Part shown: positions 8,530 to 16,580 of the stretch, one piece after another
Layout of the letters: every line of letters begins with the position of its first letter
Numbering within the stretch: the first letter of the stretch is position 1
NCBI RefSeq assembly: GCF_014200755.1
Contig: NZ_JACHCM010000006.1
Coordinates: 62,001 to 126,000 of the forward strand
Source of the DNA: Rhodanobacter sp. ANJX3
GTDB taxonomy: Bacteria > Pseudomonadota > Gammaproteobacteria > Xanthomonadales > Rhodanobacteraceae
Direction: 5' to 3'
Length of the DNA stretch: 64,000 bases
Position numbers and translations under genes: made by a program
Notes under the pieces: generated by a model
Told to the model about the DNA's origin: nothing
The model's input: the letters and a program-made list of their open reading frames with translations, nothing else
Database searches by the model: none

Positions 8530-9405
8530 CTATTGTTCGTTCTCTCCATCTACGTCGCCGCCGAGTAGACGCCTTGCGACGTCGGCCAGTGCCCGGACCC
8601 TGTCCATCCCACGCATGTCTTCGTGATAACCCATCCAGATATGTCGAGAGGGAGGCGATTCGCCAAGATCGACTCGCGTCAATCCGGACGTCGCGTCACC
8701 GACTGCTCGCGGCAGCACTGCCAGCCCCATGCCCCGTTGACATAATCGCGCCTGCAACGCCCGATGATTGGCGATAACAGTCGTTTGCGCATACGGCAGG
8801 ATCTTTCGGAGCCAGTCCACCTCCGGGTAGCTGTTTACCGCTGTATCCATGATCAGCAGGTTCGAACCCCGACCATCGCCGCGTACCGGGAACACTGTAT
8901 CGGTCCGGGCGTACAGGCCATAGGCGACGCGCAGGAGTCGGCATTGCACTATGCCTGCTTCCTCGAACGGCACGACCCGGAACACCACGTCGGCCTCTCG
9001 ACGGGAAAGGTCGTAGCGCCGCGAACTGACGATCAGTTCCGGCAGTATGCCTGGGTGATCATGCACCAGCGCCTCGATGACGGGTGGCAGAACATAAGTC
9101 GCGAACCAGTCTGCCGAGGAGATACGCAGTGAACCACAGGGGCTGCTGTCTTCACCGATCAGTCGGCGCTCAAAGGCCAGTGCGGACACTTCCATCTCCT
9201 CCGCGAGCCGTAGCACCCTAGAGCCGACCTCGGTGAGAAGCACTCCGGTGTTGTGCCGCTGGAAGAGAGGATGACCCACATTTTTTTCCAGGGCGCGCAT
9301 GCGCCGGCCAACCGTGGGATGGCTCAGACCAGTGGATCGCGCGGCGGCCCCTATCGACCCCTGACGCGCGACCGCGAGAAAGATGCGAACGTCATTCCAT
9401 TCCAC
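8530..9405 (-). CDS. LysR-family transcriptional regulator
   Basis: I place the start at GTG 9405, because AGGAG stands seven bases upstream and the protein then begins VEWNDVRIFLAVARQGSIG, exactly as its paralogue at 16990 does. That gives 291 residues. The winged helix includes LSHPTVGRRMRALE, and the rest is a LysR substrate-binding domain. The sister gene at 16990 shares this opening (EWxDVRIFLAVAR), the SHPTVGRR helix and a matching end. It may control the MBL-fold gene directly downstream. Nothing is known of the ligand. Confidence 0.85.
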   Translation of the reverse strand: MEWNDVRIFLAVARQGSIGAAARSTGLSHPTVGRRMRALEKNVGHPLFQRHNTGVLLTEVGSRVLRLAEEMEVSALAFERRLIGEDSSPCGSLRISSADWFATYVLPPVIEALVHDHPGILPELIVSSRRYDLSRREADVVFRVVPFEEAGIVQCRLLRVAYGLYARTDTVFPVRGDGRGSNLLIMDTAVNSYPEVDWLRKILPYAQTTVIANHRALQARLCQRGMGLAVLPRAVGDATSGLTRVDLGESPPSRHIWMGYHEDMRGMDRVRALADVARRLLGGDVDGENEQ

Positions 9406-9528
9406 GTCAAGACTCCTATTTGGAGGAGCGACTGTGCTTGAGTGGCAAGCCGCCTGCAAGCAGGGTCAAGCAGTTGCAAACCGATGCGTCGGATAAGTCA
9501 AATTAACGGTAGATGCATTACGCCCAAT

Positions 9529-9562
9529 GTCCGCTTCCGGCCTACTCCGTTGAAAAACTCGG
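9529..9562 (+). repeat. Left terminal inverted repeat of the IS1182-like element
   Basis: This repeat starts GTCCGCTTCCGGCCTACTCC and ends in CTCGG. It matches the reverse complement of 11055-11089 except for about three substitutions and one extra base in the A-run. Confidence 0.75.
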
Positions 9563-10994
9563 TTTCTTGAAGCAGCTCGACTGGCGCAAACAGATTGTGT
9601 TCGGGCGATGACCTATGGGCAGTGATTGAGCCAATGTCGGTACTTTCGGTACTAACCACTGTGCCATTCGGCGTAGGTTTGCGCTGTTGCCGCCAGCAAG
9701 ATCTCATCTTGCGCACCAAGCAGCCCGCGAAGTCGCAGCCGATCCAGTCGCAGATCCGCTTCAGGCGCGCGAACAACATCTCGACCTTTTTGCAGTCTTT
9801 ACGGGACTGTTGGTATCGCGCTGTCGTCGCGATCTCTCGGGCGACATCGCGCGCGGCTTCATTAACCTGGCGAGCGATCTTACGAGTCGGCGTGTTCGGG
9901 CAGCACTGAGCCTTCATCGGGCAGGGCTTGCAGTCGTGGACGCTGGATCGGTAAATGATGGTGTCGTCCTTGGTGATACCTGAACGCGGTACCGAGAACT
10001 TCCTCCAATCACAGCGTAGTGGGTCGCCGGCCGGGCATCGATATCCATCGTCCTCCTCGTTCCATATGAAGTCACTTCGAGAGAAGGTGTCATCCGATCG
10101 TTCCGACTTATCTCATACCGGCACGTGAGGTTCGATCGACTTGTCATCGATCATCTAGCCAAGCATTTCGGCGCTACCGTAGGCCGTATCGCCGATCAGA
10201 CGCGCGGGCTTGAGATCGAAGCGATCTTCGACCCGCTTGACCATGGTCCGAATGGCATTCACTTCGTCGGTGCGGCGTGCCGGAGACGCTTCGACATCAA
10301 CGATGATTCGGGCAGCGACATCGATCAGGCAGTTTGTTGAATAAGCATAGAACGCGGGCCCTCCAGGAGCCGCCGCCCACTGCGAAGCCGAATCCGTCAA
10401 CTAGATGTTCTTCGGTGGCTCACACTCCTGTTCTGCGGCGTCCAACGCGGCCAGATACTCACGCACGGGGCGCGTCAGCATGTTCTCTTCAGACCATTGC
10501 ACGTCGGCACCCGGCACGCCACGCTGGCGATTCGCATCGGCCTTGATGACGCTGGCATCAGTTGCGAATCCCTCCCCACTCACCAACTTCTCCGCGATAC
10601 AGCGCTGCAGGACCCTTTCGAACACAAACCGCAACGTGTCGTTGTCGCGGAACCGGCCATGACGGTTCTTCGAGAACGTCGAGTGGTCAGGTGTTGAATC
10701 TTCCAAACCTAGGCGGCAGAACCGGCGGTAGGCCCGATTCAGATGTACCTCTTCGCACAAGCGGCGCTCCAAACGGATGCCGAAGCAGTAACCGATGATC
10801 AACATCCGGATCATCGACGCCGGATCGATCGACGATCGCCCCGTGTGGCTGTAGTGGGCAGTGAGGTGCTGGTGCAGCTCGCTTAGATCGAGGAACTGAT
10901 CAATCCCGCGTAACAGGTGGTTGGCGGGTACATGGTCTTCGAGATTGAACGCGTAAAACAACGGTGCTTGCCCAGCTTGCTGACGACCCGTCAT
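9543..10994 (-). pseudogene. IS1182-family transposase, inactivated
   Basis: The ATG at 10994 begins a typical IS1182 transposase (DHVPANHLLRGIDQFLDLSE, the GYCFGIRLERRLCEEV block, and STPDHSTFSKNRHGRF). The same frame carries three in-frame stops: TAG at 10401-10403, TAG at 10155-10157 and TGA at 10113-10115, the last two where Trp codons are expected. The reading resumes in frame each time (FYAYSTNCLIDVAARIIVD, then DDKSIEPHVPV, then CPMKAQCCPNTPTRKIA). Two single-base deletions near 9753 and 9679 shift the C-terminus. The family nuclease residues cannot all be assigned by eye. This copy cannot make an active transposase. Confidence 0.85.
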
Positions 10995-11054
10995 CGTGAA
11001 AATTCCGCTCGACTAACGGGATATCAGTTGACCAGGTTCAACTGGCAGATTTAA

Positions 11055-11089
11055 CCGAGTTTTTTTAACGGAATAGGCCAGAAGCGGAC
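11055..11089 (-). repeat. Right terminal inverted repeat of the IS1182-like element
   Basis: On the plus strand it reads CCGAG, seven T, AACGGAATAGGCC, AGAAGCGGAC. This is the mirror image of the left repeat. It stops exactly one base before the heptamer GTTCAAC described in the next feature. Confidence 0.75.
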
Positions 11090-11126
11090 GTTCAACGCTT
11101 GAATTAAGCGGCTCGGACGGTTAAGC
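11090..11126 (-). other. attC-like recombination site remnant
   Basis: Read on the minus strand the segment begins GCTTAAC (fits RYYYAAC) and ends GCTTAATTCAAGC followed by GTTGAAC (fits GTTRRRY). The latter closely matches the L'-R' half of classical integron attC sites. The site is only about 37 bases long, so the inner arms are probably deleted. It directly abuts the right end of the IS1182-like element. This is motif matching by eye; folding of the bottom strand was not computed. Confidence 0.4.
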
Positions 11127-11332
11127 ACAGAAAAGGAAAACTTTGTGAGCGAAATCGCGCGCGCTATCTGGGCTTCGCTGGGGGATTCAATGGGCTTGCA
11201 GTTCTCTCGGATGAAGATCATGGCTGACCTGCCGGCAACACCTAAGTTAAGCCACGGCCTTGCTGCGGAACGTCCGAGCCAAGCGAGACTTCAAAACCAT
11301 CGGCTTAAACGCCCACTGGTATCGCACCATGT

Positions 11333-11797
11333 CTATGAGAGAACCTTAGCCATAAACACGTTGAAGTGTGTGGCAGTGTAGTCGCCGAATGCGTCGCTCT
11401 ACTCGAAGCCATTACGCTGATATAGTGTATGCGCCGAAACGAAACCAGGGCTCGCCCCGGTCTCGAGAACAAGTCGCGAATATCCACGCTGACGAGCCGT
11501 ACGAACAATCTCATCGAGGACGGCTTGCCCGACACCGTGACGCAGAAAGGCGGCACGCGTACGCATTGACTTGACCTCACCGGTCAGTGGATCTAGTTCC
11601 TTCAGTGCTCCACAGCCGCATAACATGCCGTCAATAAATGCCACCCAGAAGGTGACGTTCGGCGATTGCAAACCTTCAATAGCTAGCGCATGCACATGGC
11701 CGGGCGCCGAGTTGCTCTGCATGCCAGAGAGATGTTCAGCGATGAGCGACTGAACTTCTGTGGAGGACAGGTCATCTTGTCGGACTGTGATACTCAT
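11333..11797 (-). pseudogene. GNAT acetyltransferase with premature amber codon, probable integron cassette gene
   Basis: The ATG at 11797 follows AGGAGA in a very short leader that starts at the attC-like junction. The protein has a GNAT fold: CGCGALKELDPLTGEVKSM, then RAAFLRHGVGQAVLDEIV as the acetyl-CoA loop, then LVLETGASPGFVSAHTLYQR. It stops at TAG 11399-11401 after NGFE. The frame continues SDAFGDYTATHFNVFMAKVL to TAG at 11333-11335, which is the expected last two strands. So a Tyr-like codon has become amber and 22 residues are lost. The 132-residue product might keep some fold, but the usual C-terminal strands are gone. Confidence 0.7.
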
Positions 11798-11815
11798 GAT
11801 GGGGTCTCCTGTGCG

Positions 11816-11861
11816 GCCCAACGCTGAGTTAAGCGGCGGCGTAGCCGTCCGCCTTGAACGA
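11816..11861 (-). other. attC-like integron recombination site
   Basis: On the minus strand this reads CTCGTTCAAG, GCGGACGG, CTACG, CCGCCGCTTAACTCAGC and then GTTGGGC. The TTCGTTCAAG and GCTTAACTCAGC arms pair with one another, and GTTGGGC fits the R' consensus GTTRRRY, as in class 1 attC sites. The outer R'' heptamer is not visible: a T-run takes its place. The cassette following R' is the GNAT gene, in the right orientation and with the short leader typical of cassettes. Confidence 0.6.
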
Positions 11862-11945
11862 GTAAAAAAAGAGACTCCCTCCCTTTTCGGCCTCAAGGGC
11901 CACGATGGTGATGCTGATCAACCGTCATTCGAAGAGGAAGTCTCC

Positions 11946-11990
11946 ACGAACACTATAACCATCGGCGTTGATTTGGCGAAGAGCGTGTCG
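11946..11990 (+). pseudogene. IS110-family transposase N-terminal scrap
   Basis: The codons spell TNTITIGVDLAKSV, which matches the first strand of the DEDD transposase of IS110-family elements, where GVDLAK carries the first catalytic Asp. The similarity fades after about 15 residues. It lies 85 bases from the attC-like site. IS1111-type members of this family are known to target attC sites, which makes the position suggestive, but the fragment is short. Confidence 0.4.
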
Positions 11991-12299
11991 GTGGCGCCAA
12001 ATAGATGTGCCCACCTTTCGGCGATTCGACCGAATGAGCGTAAGAAACTGGCATCGCAACCTTGCTGTCGAGCAGACCAGCGGCCAGTCCGGGACCGGTG
12101 GGTTAAGTGTGCAGAACAATTAGCACCGCCGCTCGAAAGTCGGCAGGCATGGAGAACGAGCAAATATAAGCTAGAGACGGCTGGGAGCGCTTTGCGATAC
12201 GCTTCGCATTCGTATAAAAGATGCTTAACTAATCGCGGATACGCCTACTAGCGCATTAGCTGCATTCCTATATGTCGATGCCCGTTATGAGTTTCTATC

Positions 12300-12788
12300 G
12301 TGCCACTAGCTAAAGCAAAGCCGATCACTTTTGAAGCAGAAATTTTGGGCCGCGGACCCAATGGCGCATGGGCATATATCCGTTTACCTTTCAATGCACT
12401 GGAAGTTTTCGGGCGTAAAGGTCAAATTCCTGTCCGCGGCGCTATCAATGGTTTCGACTACCGCAATACGCTTATGCCACGCGGCGACGGTAGCCACATC
12501 CTCGGCTTAAACAAGGATTTGCAGCGAGGTGCAAAGGCAGTACCTGGCGACACCGTTACGGTTACTCTTGAATTTGACGAAGCGCCTCGCGACGTCGTGG
12601 TCCCCAATGACCTACAGTCAATCCTCAACAAATCAGACGCCCAAGCCAAAGCTTTTGCAGCCCTGTCCTACTCTCACAGAAAAGAGTTTGTTGACTGGAT
12701 AGAAAGCGCCAAGAGACCAGAAACCCGCGCCGCACGCATCGACAAGACCGTCATCATGCTTGCGCAGCGAAAAACACCTAAAGGCTAA
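12300..12788 (+). CDS. DUF1905 / YdeI-OmpD-associated family protein
   Basis: A 162-residue protein with two parts. Residues 8-95 form a DUF1905 barrel (GPNGAWAYIRLPFNALEVFG, then RGAINGFDYRNTLMPRGDG). Residues 100-160 form the YdeI/OmpD-associated helical region with the YSHRKEFVDWIESAKRPETR signature. This domain pair is common, and its biochemical role is not established; some members are named bacteriocin-protection proteins. The start is a GTG at 12300 with no clear Shine-Dalgarno sequence. The gene seems more AT-rich than its neighbours and lies next to mobile remnants, so it may have been acquired. Confidence 0.8.
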   Translation: MPLAKAKPITFEAEILGRGPNGAWAYIRLPFNALEVFGRKGQIPVRGAINGFDYRNTLMPRGDGSHILGLNKDLQRGAKAVPGDTVTVTLEFDEAPRDVVVPNDLQSILNKSDAQAKAFAALSYSHRKEFVDWIESAKRPETRAARIDKTVIMLAQRKTPKG

Positions 12789-13058
12789 ATTTCGCCGAAT
12801 CAAGCGCCGCATGTAAGCGGATTTCGCGCGTGTTCGGGCAGAATTGCGCGGCCGATGCATGTACGAGCGCATCGCCCCGAAGCCGAGCTTGCTGGCGAAC
12901 ACTTCTTGCACGAGCGCAGCAGCAGGCAATGGCCGCCAAGCCACCTCGATCTGATCGATGAGACAGTTTTCATCTGGAGTTGAAACTAAAGAACACGGCT
13001 ACATCCCGCTCCGAAGCGAACCGCATGTTCACATCCAAGGTGTTCTCCCAAACAATTA
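12789..13058. other. Intergenic stretch with no assignable gene
   Basis: The 270 bases between the DUF1905 gene and the MFS stop contain no open frame with recognisable motifs. On the minus strand 12850-12975 reads as a coding-like stretch (VAWRPLPAAALVQEVFASKL), but it has no start context and I cannot place it in a family. Confidence 0.3.
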
Positions 13059-14279
13059 CTAACGGCTAGAAGGCCGTCGCGCCCCAGGCGGAAAGCCGTG
13101 AGAGCGGCTGAGATAAACACAGACCAAGGCGACCAATGAGAGGATGAGCGCTGTCCAGGGCAGCGATAACGGACCGGCATGTTCAAGTAGCAGGCCTCCA
13201 ACGATGCCGCCTCCGGCAATCGCGGCATTCCACGTGACGACGTTCAGTGAGAGAGCAACATCCGCGGCAGACCCGGCGGCATCCGCCAACGCGGTCTGTA
13301 TCAGCGTCGCGGCACCGCCGAAGCTCATGCCCCATACGATCACCGCCAGCCACATGACCACAGGCACTCGGATCCATAGCGCCATGGCCAACGATATAGT
13401 GGCAAAGGCGGCAAGACTCATCAGCACCGTGCGCCGCAGGCTCGTATCGACGAAGCGACTTGTCAGGTAGATGCCCGCGAGCGCAGCCGCGCCAAAGGCC
13501 AACAGGACGAGGCCAATCTCACTCGCCAACCCGGAAGGCGCTATTAGCGGTGCGACGTACGTATAAAGCGCGTTGTGGGCAAGCATCCAGGCCAGGACGA
13601 CGATGAGCACCGGGCGCACACCGCGTACCTTCAACGTGCTTCTGACATCATGGCCTGCACGGCCTTGCTCACCGGGGTAGTCCGGCACTTTATATACAAC
13701 CCAGATAACGAGCGCGATCGTCAGCAGCGACATGGCTGCAAACGCAAAGCGCCACCCGATAGCACCACCCAGCCATGTGCCAAGCGGCACACCCAGCGAA
13801 AGCGCCACGGGGGTTCCGACCATCGCAAGTGCCATGGCCTTCCCCTGCTGCGTTACAGAGACCATACGTCGCGCATATCCGGCGAGCAAGCTCCAGGCGA
13901 GGCCGGCCGCCGCACCGGCAAAGAGCCGAGCCGCAAGCGTCAAGGGAAAGCTGGACGACAAGGCCGTCACCGTATTGAACACGAGGAAACCCGTGATCGA
14001 GAGCAGCAGCACCCTCCGACGGCGCCAAGCGCGAGTTGCCAAGGTAAGCGGTATGGCCGATAGGAGCGATCCGATCGCATAAGCGGTCACTGATTGACCT
14101 GCCAGCGAAAGGGGAATCCCCAGCCCTTGGCTTATCTGCGGCAAGAGCCCCGCCGGCAGAGTCTCCGTGACGATGCAGGTGAAGCCCGTCAAGGCGAGGG
14201 CCAGCAACGCGGATACGGGAAAAGCACCCTCCTCGCGAGTGGTCTGTTGTTTGATTTCGAACCTCGCGACGCTAGACAT
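13059..14279 (-). CDS. MFS transporter, sugar-efflux/AraJ-like
   Basis: A 406-residue, 12-segment major facilitator. The opening segment GFTCIVTETLPAGLLPQISQ is typical of the AraJ/SotB/arabinose-efflux branch. The loop RAWRRRRVLLLS between segments 2 and 3 is the basic motif A region. The ATG at 14279 avoids an eight-residue extension. Likely substrates are sugars or drugs exported by proton antiport. The gene is divergent from a TetR gene, and the 120-base space between them holds a repeated palindrome, so repression by that TetR is very likely. Confidence 0.85.
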   Translation of the reverse strand: MSSVARFEIKQQTTREEGAFPVSALLALALTGFTCIVTETLPAGLLPQISQGLGIPLSLAGQSVTAYAIGSLLSAIPLTLATRAWRRRRVLLLSITGFLVFNTVTALSSSFPLTLAARLFAGAAAGLAWSLLAGYARRMVSVTQQGKAMALAMVGTPVALSLGVPLGTWLGGAIGWRFAFAAMSLLTIALVIWVVYKVPDYPGEQGRAGHDVRSTLKVRGVRPVLIVVLAWMLAHNALYTYVAPLIAPSGLASEIGLVLLAFGAAALAGIYLTSRFVDTSLRRTVLMSLAAFATISLAMALWIRVPVVMWLAVIVWGMSFGGAATLIQTALADAAGSAADVALSLNVVTWNAAIAGGGIVGGLLLEHAGPLSLPWTALILSLVALVCVYLSRSHGFPPGARRPSSR

Positions 14280-14305
14280 TTTCTTTCCAAATAGCGGCAA
14301 CATAT

Positions 14306-14319
14306 GTACCGATTGGTAT
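14306..14319. promoter_or_regulatory. Predicted TetR operator, MFS-proximal copy
   Basis: GTACCGATTGGTAT contains the perfect palindrome TACCGATTGGTA in the MFS-tetR space. A second version of the same motif lies at 14358-14371. Their spacing from start to start is 52 bases, about five helical turns. The role is inferred from placement and symmetry. Confidence 0.6.
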
Positions 14320-14357
14320 AGATATTAACGGCCCTTTGTTCGTTGTCAACAACTTCT

Positions 14358-14371
14358 GTATCGACTAGTAT
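14358..14371. promoter_or_regulatory. Predicted TetR operator, tetR-proximal copy
   Basis: GTATCGACTAGTAT matches the 14306 motif at 11 of 14 positions (GTA, CGA, T, GTAT conserved). It lies 30 bases upstream of the tetR ATG, where binding would block its own transcription. Confidence 0.5.
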
Positions 14372-14401
14372 TTATGTCGTCTGCACTACGGAACTTAAGC
14401 T

Positions 14402-15004
14402 ATGGCCAAGATGGGGCGTCCACGCGAGTTCGATCGTGATACCGCCGTGGAGCAGGCAATGCATTTGTTTTGGGAGCGTGGCTACGAAGCCACTTCACTT
14501 ACCGAATTGAAGGCCAGCATCGCCGGTGGTATCTCTGCGCCCAGCCTCTATGCGGCCTTCGGTTCCAAGCGAGGGCTGTATGACGAATCGGTTGCGCTTT
14601 ACCTTGCTACCCACGGGCAGGTAATGGAGTGCCTATGGGATCAAACGCTTTCACCACGCGAGGCCATCGAAACAGCACTGCGCCGCTCGGCCAGGATGCA
14701 AGTCGAGCGCGGCCATCCACGTGGCTGCATGGTCGCCCTGGGCGTAATGGCTGACTGCCCTCCAGGAAATGACAACACACGCACACCTATCAGAGCGGCG
14801 CGTGCGAGAAACCGGGCCGGCATACTGGCGTGTGTCAAACGCGGCATCGCCACTGGCGATTTCAGTGCTGTTGTCGACGCACGCGCCACGGCTACCGCGC
14901 TTGATAGCTTTCTCCTGGGCATGTCGACACTCGCGCGTGACGGCGCCACCCTCGCCGTGCTGGACGCCGCGATCACGCAGGCGCTCAGGGTACTTGGCGC
15001 ATAA
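14402..15004 (+). CDS. TetR/AcrR-family transcriptional regulator
   Basis: A 200-residue regulator. The N-terminal helix-turn-helix reads AVEQAMHLFWERGYEATSLT and then APSLYAAFGSKRGLYDESVA, the TetR recognition helix. The C-terminal ligand domain contains RGHPRGCMVALGVM, typical of the branch whose repressors often sense electrophiles or drugs. It starts at ATG 14402 and is divergent from the MFS gene with two shared operator-like repeats between them. It is the likely repressor of both genes. The inducer is unknown. Confidence 0.9.
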   Translation: MAKMGRPREFDRDTAVEQAMHLFWERGYEATSLTELKASIAGGISAPSLYAAFGSKRGLYDESVALYLATHGQVMECLWDQTLSPREAIETALRRSARMQVERGHPRGCMVALGVMADCPPGNDNTRTPIRAARARNRAGILACVKRGIATGDFSAVVDARATATALDSFLLGMSTLARDGATLAVLDAAITQALRVLGA

Positions 15005-15035
15005 GCCATGCCGGCGCGCCTCGGGCCAGCGGATA

Positions 15036-15368
15036 TCAGTGGCGGCGGTACTGCAACCCTTCCAGGCGGATCAACCAGTCGAGAACAACTTTCAATACAT
15101 CGTCAGAATTGTTTCGTAAATCATGCCATGACCGTTCCCGCGAATGCCGTACACCGGTAGAAGTAGGGGATCCACCTTTCGGATAGGGTCGGGTAACTTC
15201 GGCCGGCGCCTCCCAAGCAACATACATGGGGCCGGCCTGATAGCTGAGGCCGCCTCGTTTAATACGCTCGCCTGTAACCCAGAAGTGCCCACGGCGCACG
15301 AATCGCGGCGCTACAGATTCCCATAACGGCGAGAACATCGTTTTATTTGATGTATCAAATGGGTTCAT
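15036..15368 (-). pseudogene. Alpha/beta hydrolase with a large internal deletion
   Basis: The ATG at 15368 begins an N-terminus typical of secreted or cytoplasmic alpha/beta esterases (GHFWVTGERIKRGG, then GPMYVAWEAPAEVTRPYP). The family would next show the oxyanion strand IVLVHGG. Instead the sequence jumps, partly out of frame, to GIRGNGHGMIYE, which resembles the catalytic-His region, and then to NNSDDVLKVVLDWLIRLEG, the usual last helix. The nucleophile elbow and about 200 residues are missing. It is downstream of the dehydrogenase-EthD gene on the same strand with 30 bases between, so it may once have been the third gene of that operon. Confidence 0.6.
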
Positions 15369-15398
15369 GGATAGCCCTCTATTGGGCATGACCGAGCC

Positions 15399-16580
15399 TC
15401 AGCGAGGTCTAAGGATGTGCTGCATAGGAACGATATCGGTGAAGACGGCGATGTCCGCCATGATCTCAGCGGTATCCGGGGAGTCGAATGCGGCACGCAT
15501 GGAATCCGCATCGCGGAATTGGCACAGGCACGCTGCGACGGTCATGCCATTTCTATCGGACGGGTACAACACATGGGCATGCTTCAGCCCCAACGGCTGC
15601 CATGCCTGTTCCACCATCGGGATGTGGTGCGCTTCGTAGTAAGCACTATCGAAGCGACTCTCGGGTTGGCCAGTATACGTCACCAGAACGGACACCGGCT
15701 CTGCAGCGTGATGACAATCGCGTACGAGCTCACCGCGCGCCGCTCTCGCCAACGCCGACCAATCCTTATCGTCCAGGCCCGCCGACGAGGCTTCGGACAA
15801 ACTGCTTCGAACGACCTCCGACATCGGCAAGTCCAGGCCTGCCGCTTGCGCCGCCTCGATAGCTAGACCGACGTCTTTCAATCCCAACGTTAACTTGAAC
15901 CCTGGCTCGTATGTATCGGTAGCGATGTTATGGGCATAACGCTGGTAGCTGGGGCTAGCGAACATGGTCTGAGTGACGATGTCGAGGAAAGCCTTGGCTG
16001 ATAAACCATAGGCTTCGGTGAGTGCCGTAGCTTCGGCCATCGACTCGATAGCCTGTGTGATCATCAGATTGCCAGCGATCTTGGCCACGTTGGCGCTGGC
16101 CTGATCGTCTCCAAGACGCCACGTTTTCTTGCCCATGACGTCGAACAGTGGCTGCACCCGATCGATCGCCGCGACAGGCCCCGCAGCGAGGATATTTAAT
16201 CCCCCGGTTGCCGCCACTGCCGGCACACCGAAGACGGGCGCAGCAATATAAGCCACGCCTGACTGCGCGTGCAGCGCCTTGAGCTCGTCCACCATCGCCA
16301 ATGAAATGGTGGACATGACAATATGGATCCTGCCCGCGCGGCCCTGTGACATCGCATCGGTAGAAATCAACGCATCGCGCACGGCGCGATCGTCGGCAAG
16401 CATGCTGATAACGACGTCATGCGCGAAGGCGTCACGAGGCTTCCGAAGCGGTTTCACTCCTTCGATATCGTCGAGAGCCGCCGCCGTGCGGTTCCACGCG
16501 AACACCTCGTGCCCTGCCGCAACCAGCTCAGGCACGATGGCGCGTCCCATATTGCCTAGTCCTACGAAAGCAATCTTCAT
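15399..16580 (-). CDS. 6-phosphogluconate-dehydrogenase-like reductase fused to an EthD domain
   Basis: A 393-residue protein. Residues 1-160 are an NAD(P)-binding domain (MKIAFVGLGNMGRAIVPELV). Residues 165-285 are the helical domain of the beta-hydroxyacid dehydrogenase family, with the likely catalytic Lys in VAKIAGN. Residues 300-393 form a second module that starts VLVTYTGQPESRFDSAYYEA and includes HHIPMVEQAW, an EthD-type ferredoxin-like domain. I know of no standard enzyme with this fusion. The ATG at 16580 overlaps the stop of the preceding muconolactone-isomerase-like gene (ATGA), so the two are coupled. The substrate is unknown; reduction of an aldehyde or acid semialdehyde is plausible. 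Confidence 0.85.
   Translation of the reverse strand: MKIAFVGLGNMGRAIVPELVAAGHEVFAWNRTAAALDDIEGVKPLRKPRDAFAHDVVISMLADDRAVRDALISTDAMSQGRAGRIHIVMSTISLAMVDELKALHAQSGVAYIAAPVFGVPAVAATGGLNILAAGPVAAIDRVQPLFDVMGKKTWRLGDDQASANVAKIAGNLMITQAIESMAEATALTEAYGLSAKAFLDIVTQTMFASPSYQRYAHNIATDTYEPGFKLTLGLKDVGLAIEAAQAAGLDLPMSEVVRSSLSEASSAGLDDKDWSALARAARGELVRDCHHAAEPVSVLVTYTGQPESRFDSAYYEAHHIPMVEQAWQPLGLKHAHVLYPSDRNGMTVAACLCQFRDADSMRAAFDSPDTAEIMADIAVFTDIVPMQHILRPR

Larger units (their letters stand above)
9529..11089. mobile_element. IS1182-family insertion sequence, degenerate
   Basis: The element is bounded by imperfect terminal inverted repeats at 9529-9562 and 11055-11089. Read inward, both ends begin GTCCGCTTC and continue through GGCCTA and TCCGTT to a short A-run and CTCGG, with only a few mismatches. 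Between them is a single disrupted transposase gene on the minus strand. I see no convincing direct repeat at the outer edges, so the target duplication has decayed or was never made. Confidence 0.8.

Noticed and set aside
9543..11797. Amber suppression as an explanation for the TAG codons in the transposase and GNAT genes
   Set aside because: A TGA and frameshifts occur as well, no suppressor tRNA is seen, and the core genes read normally. Decay is simpler.
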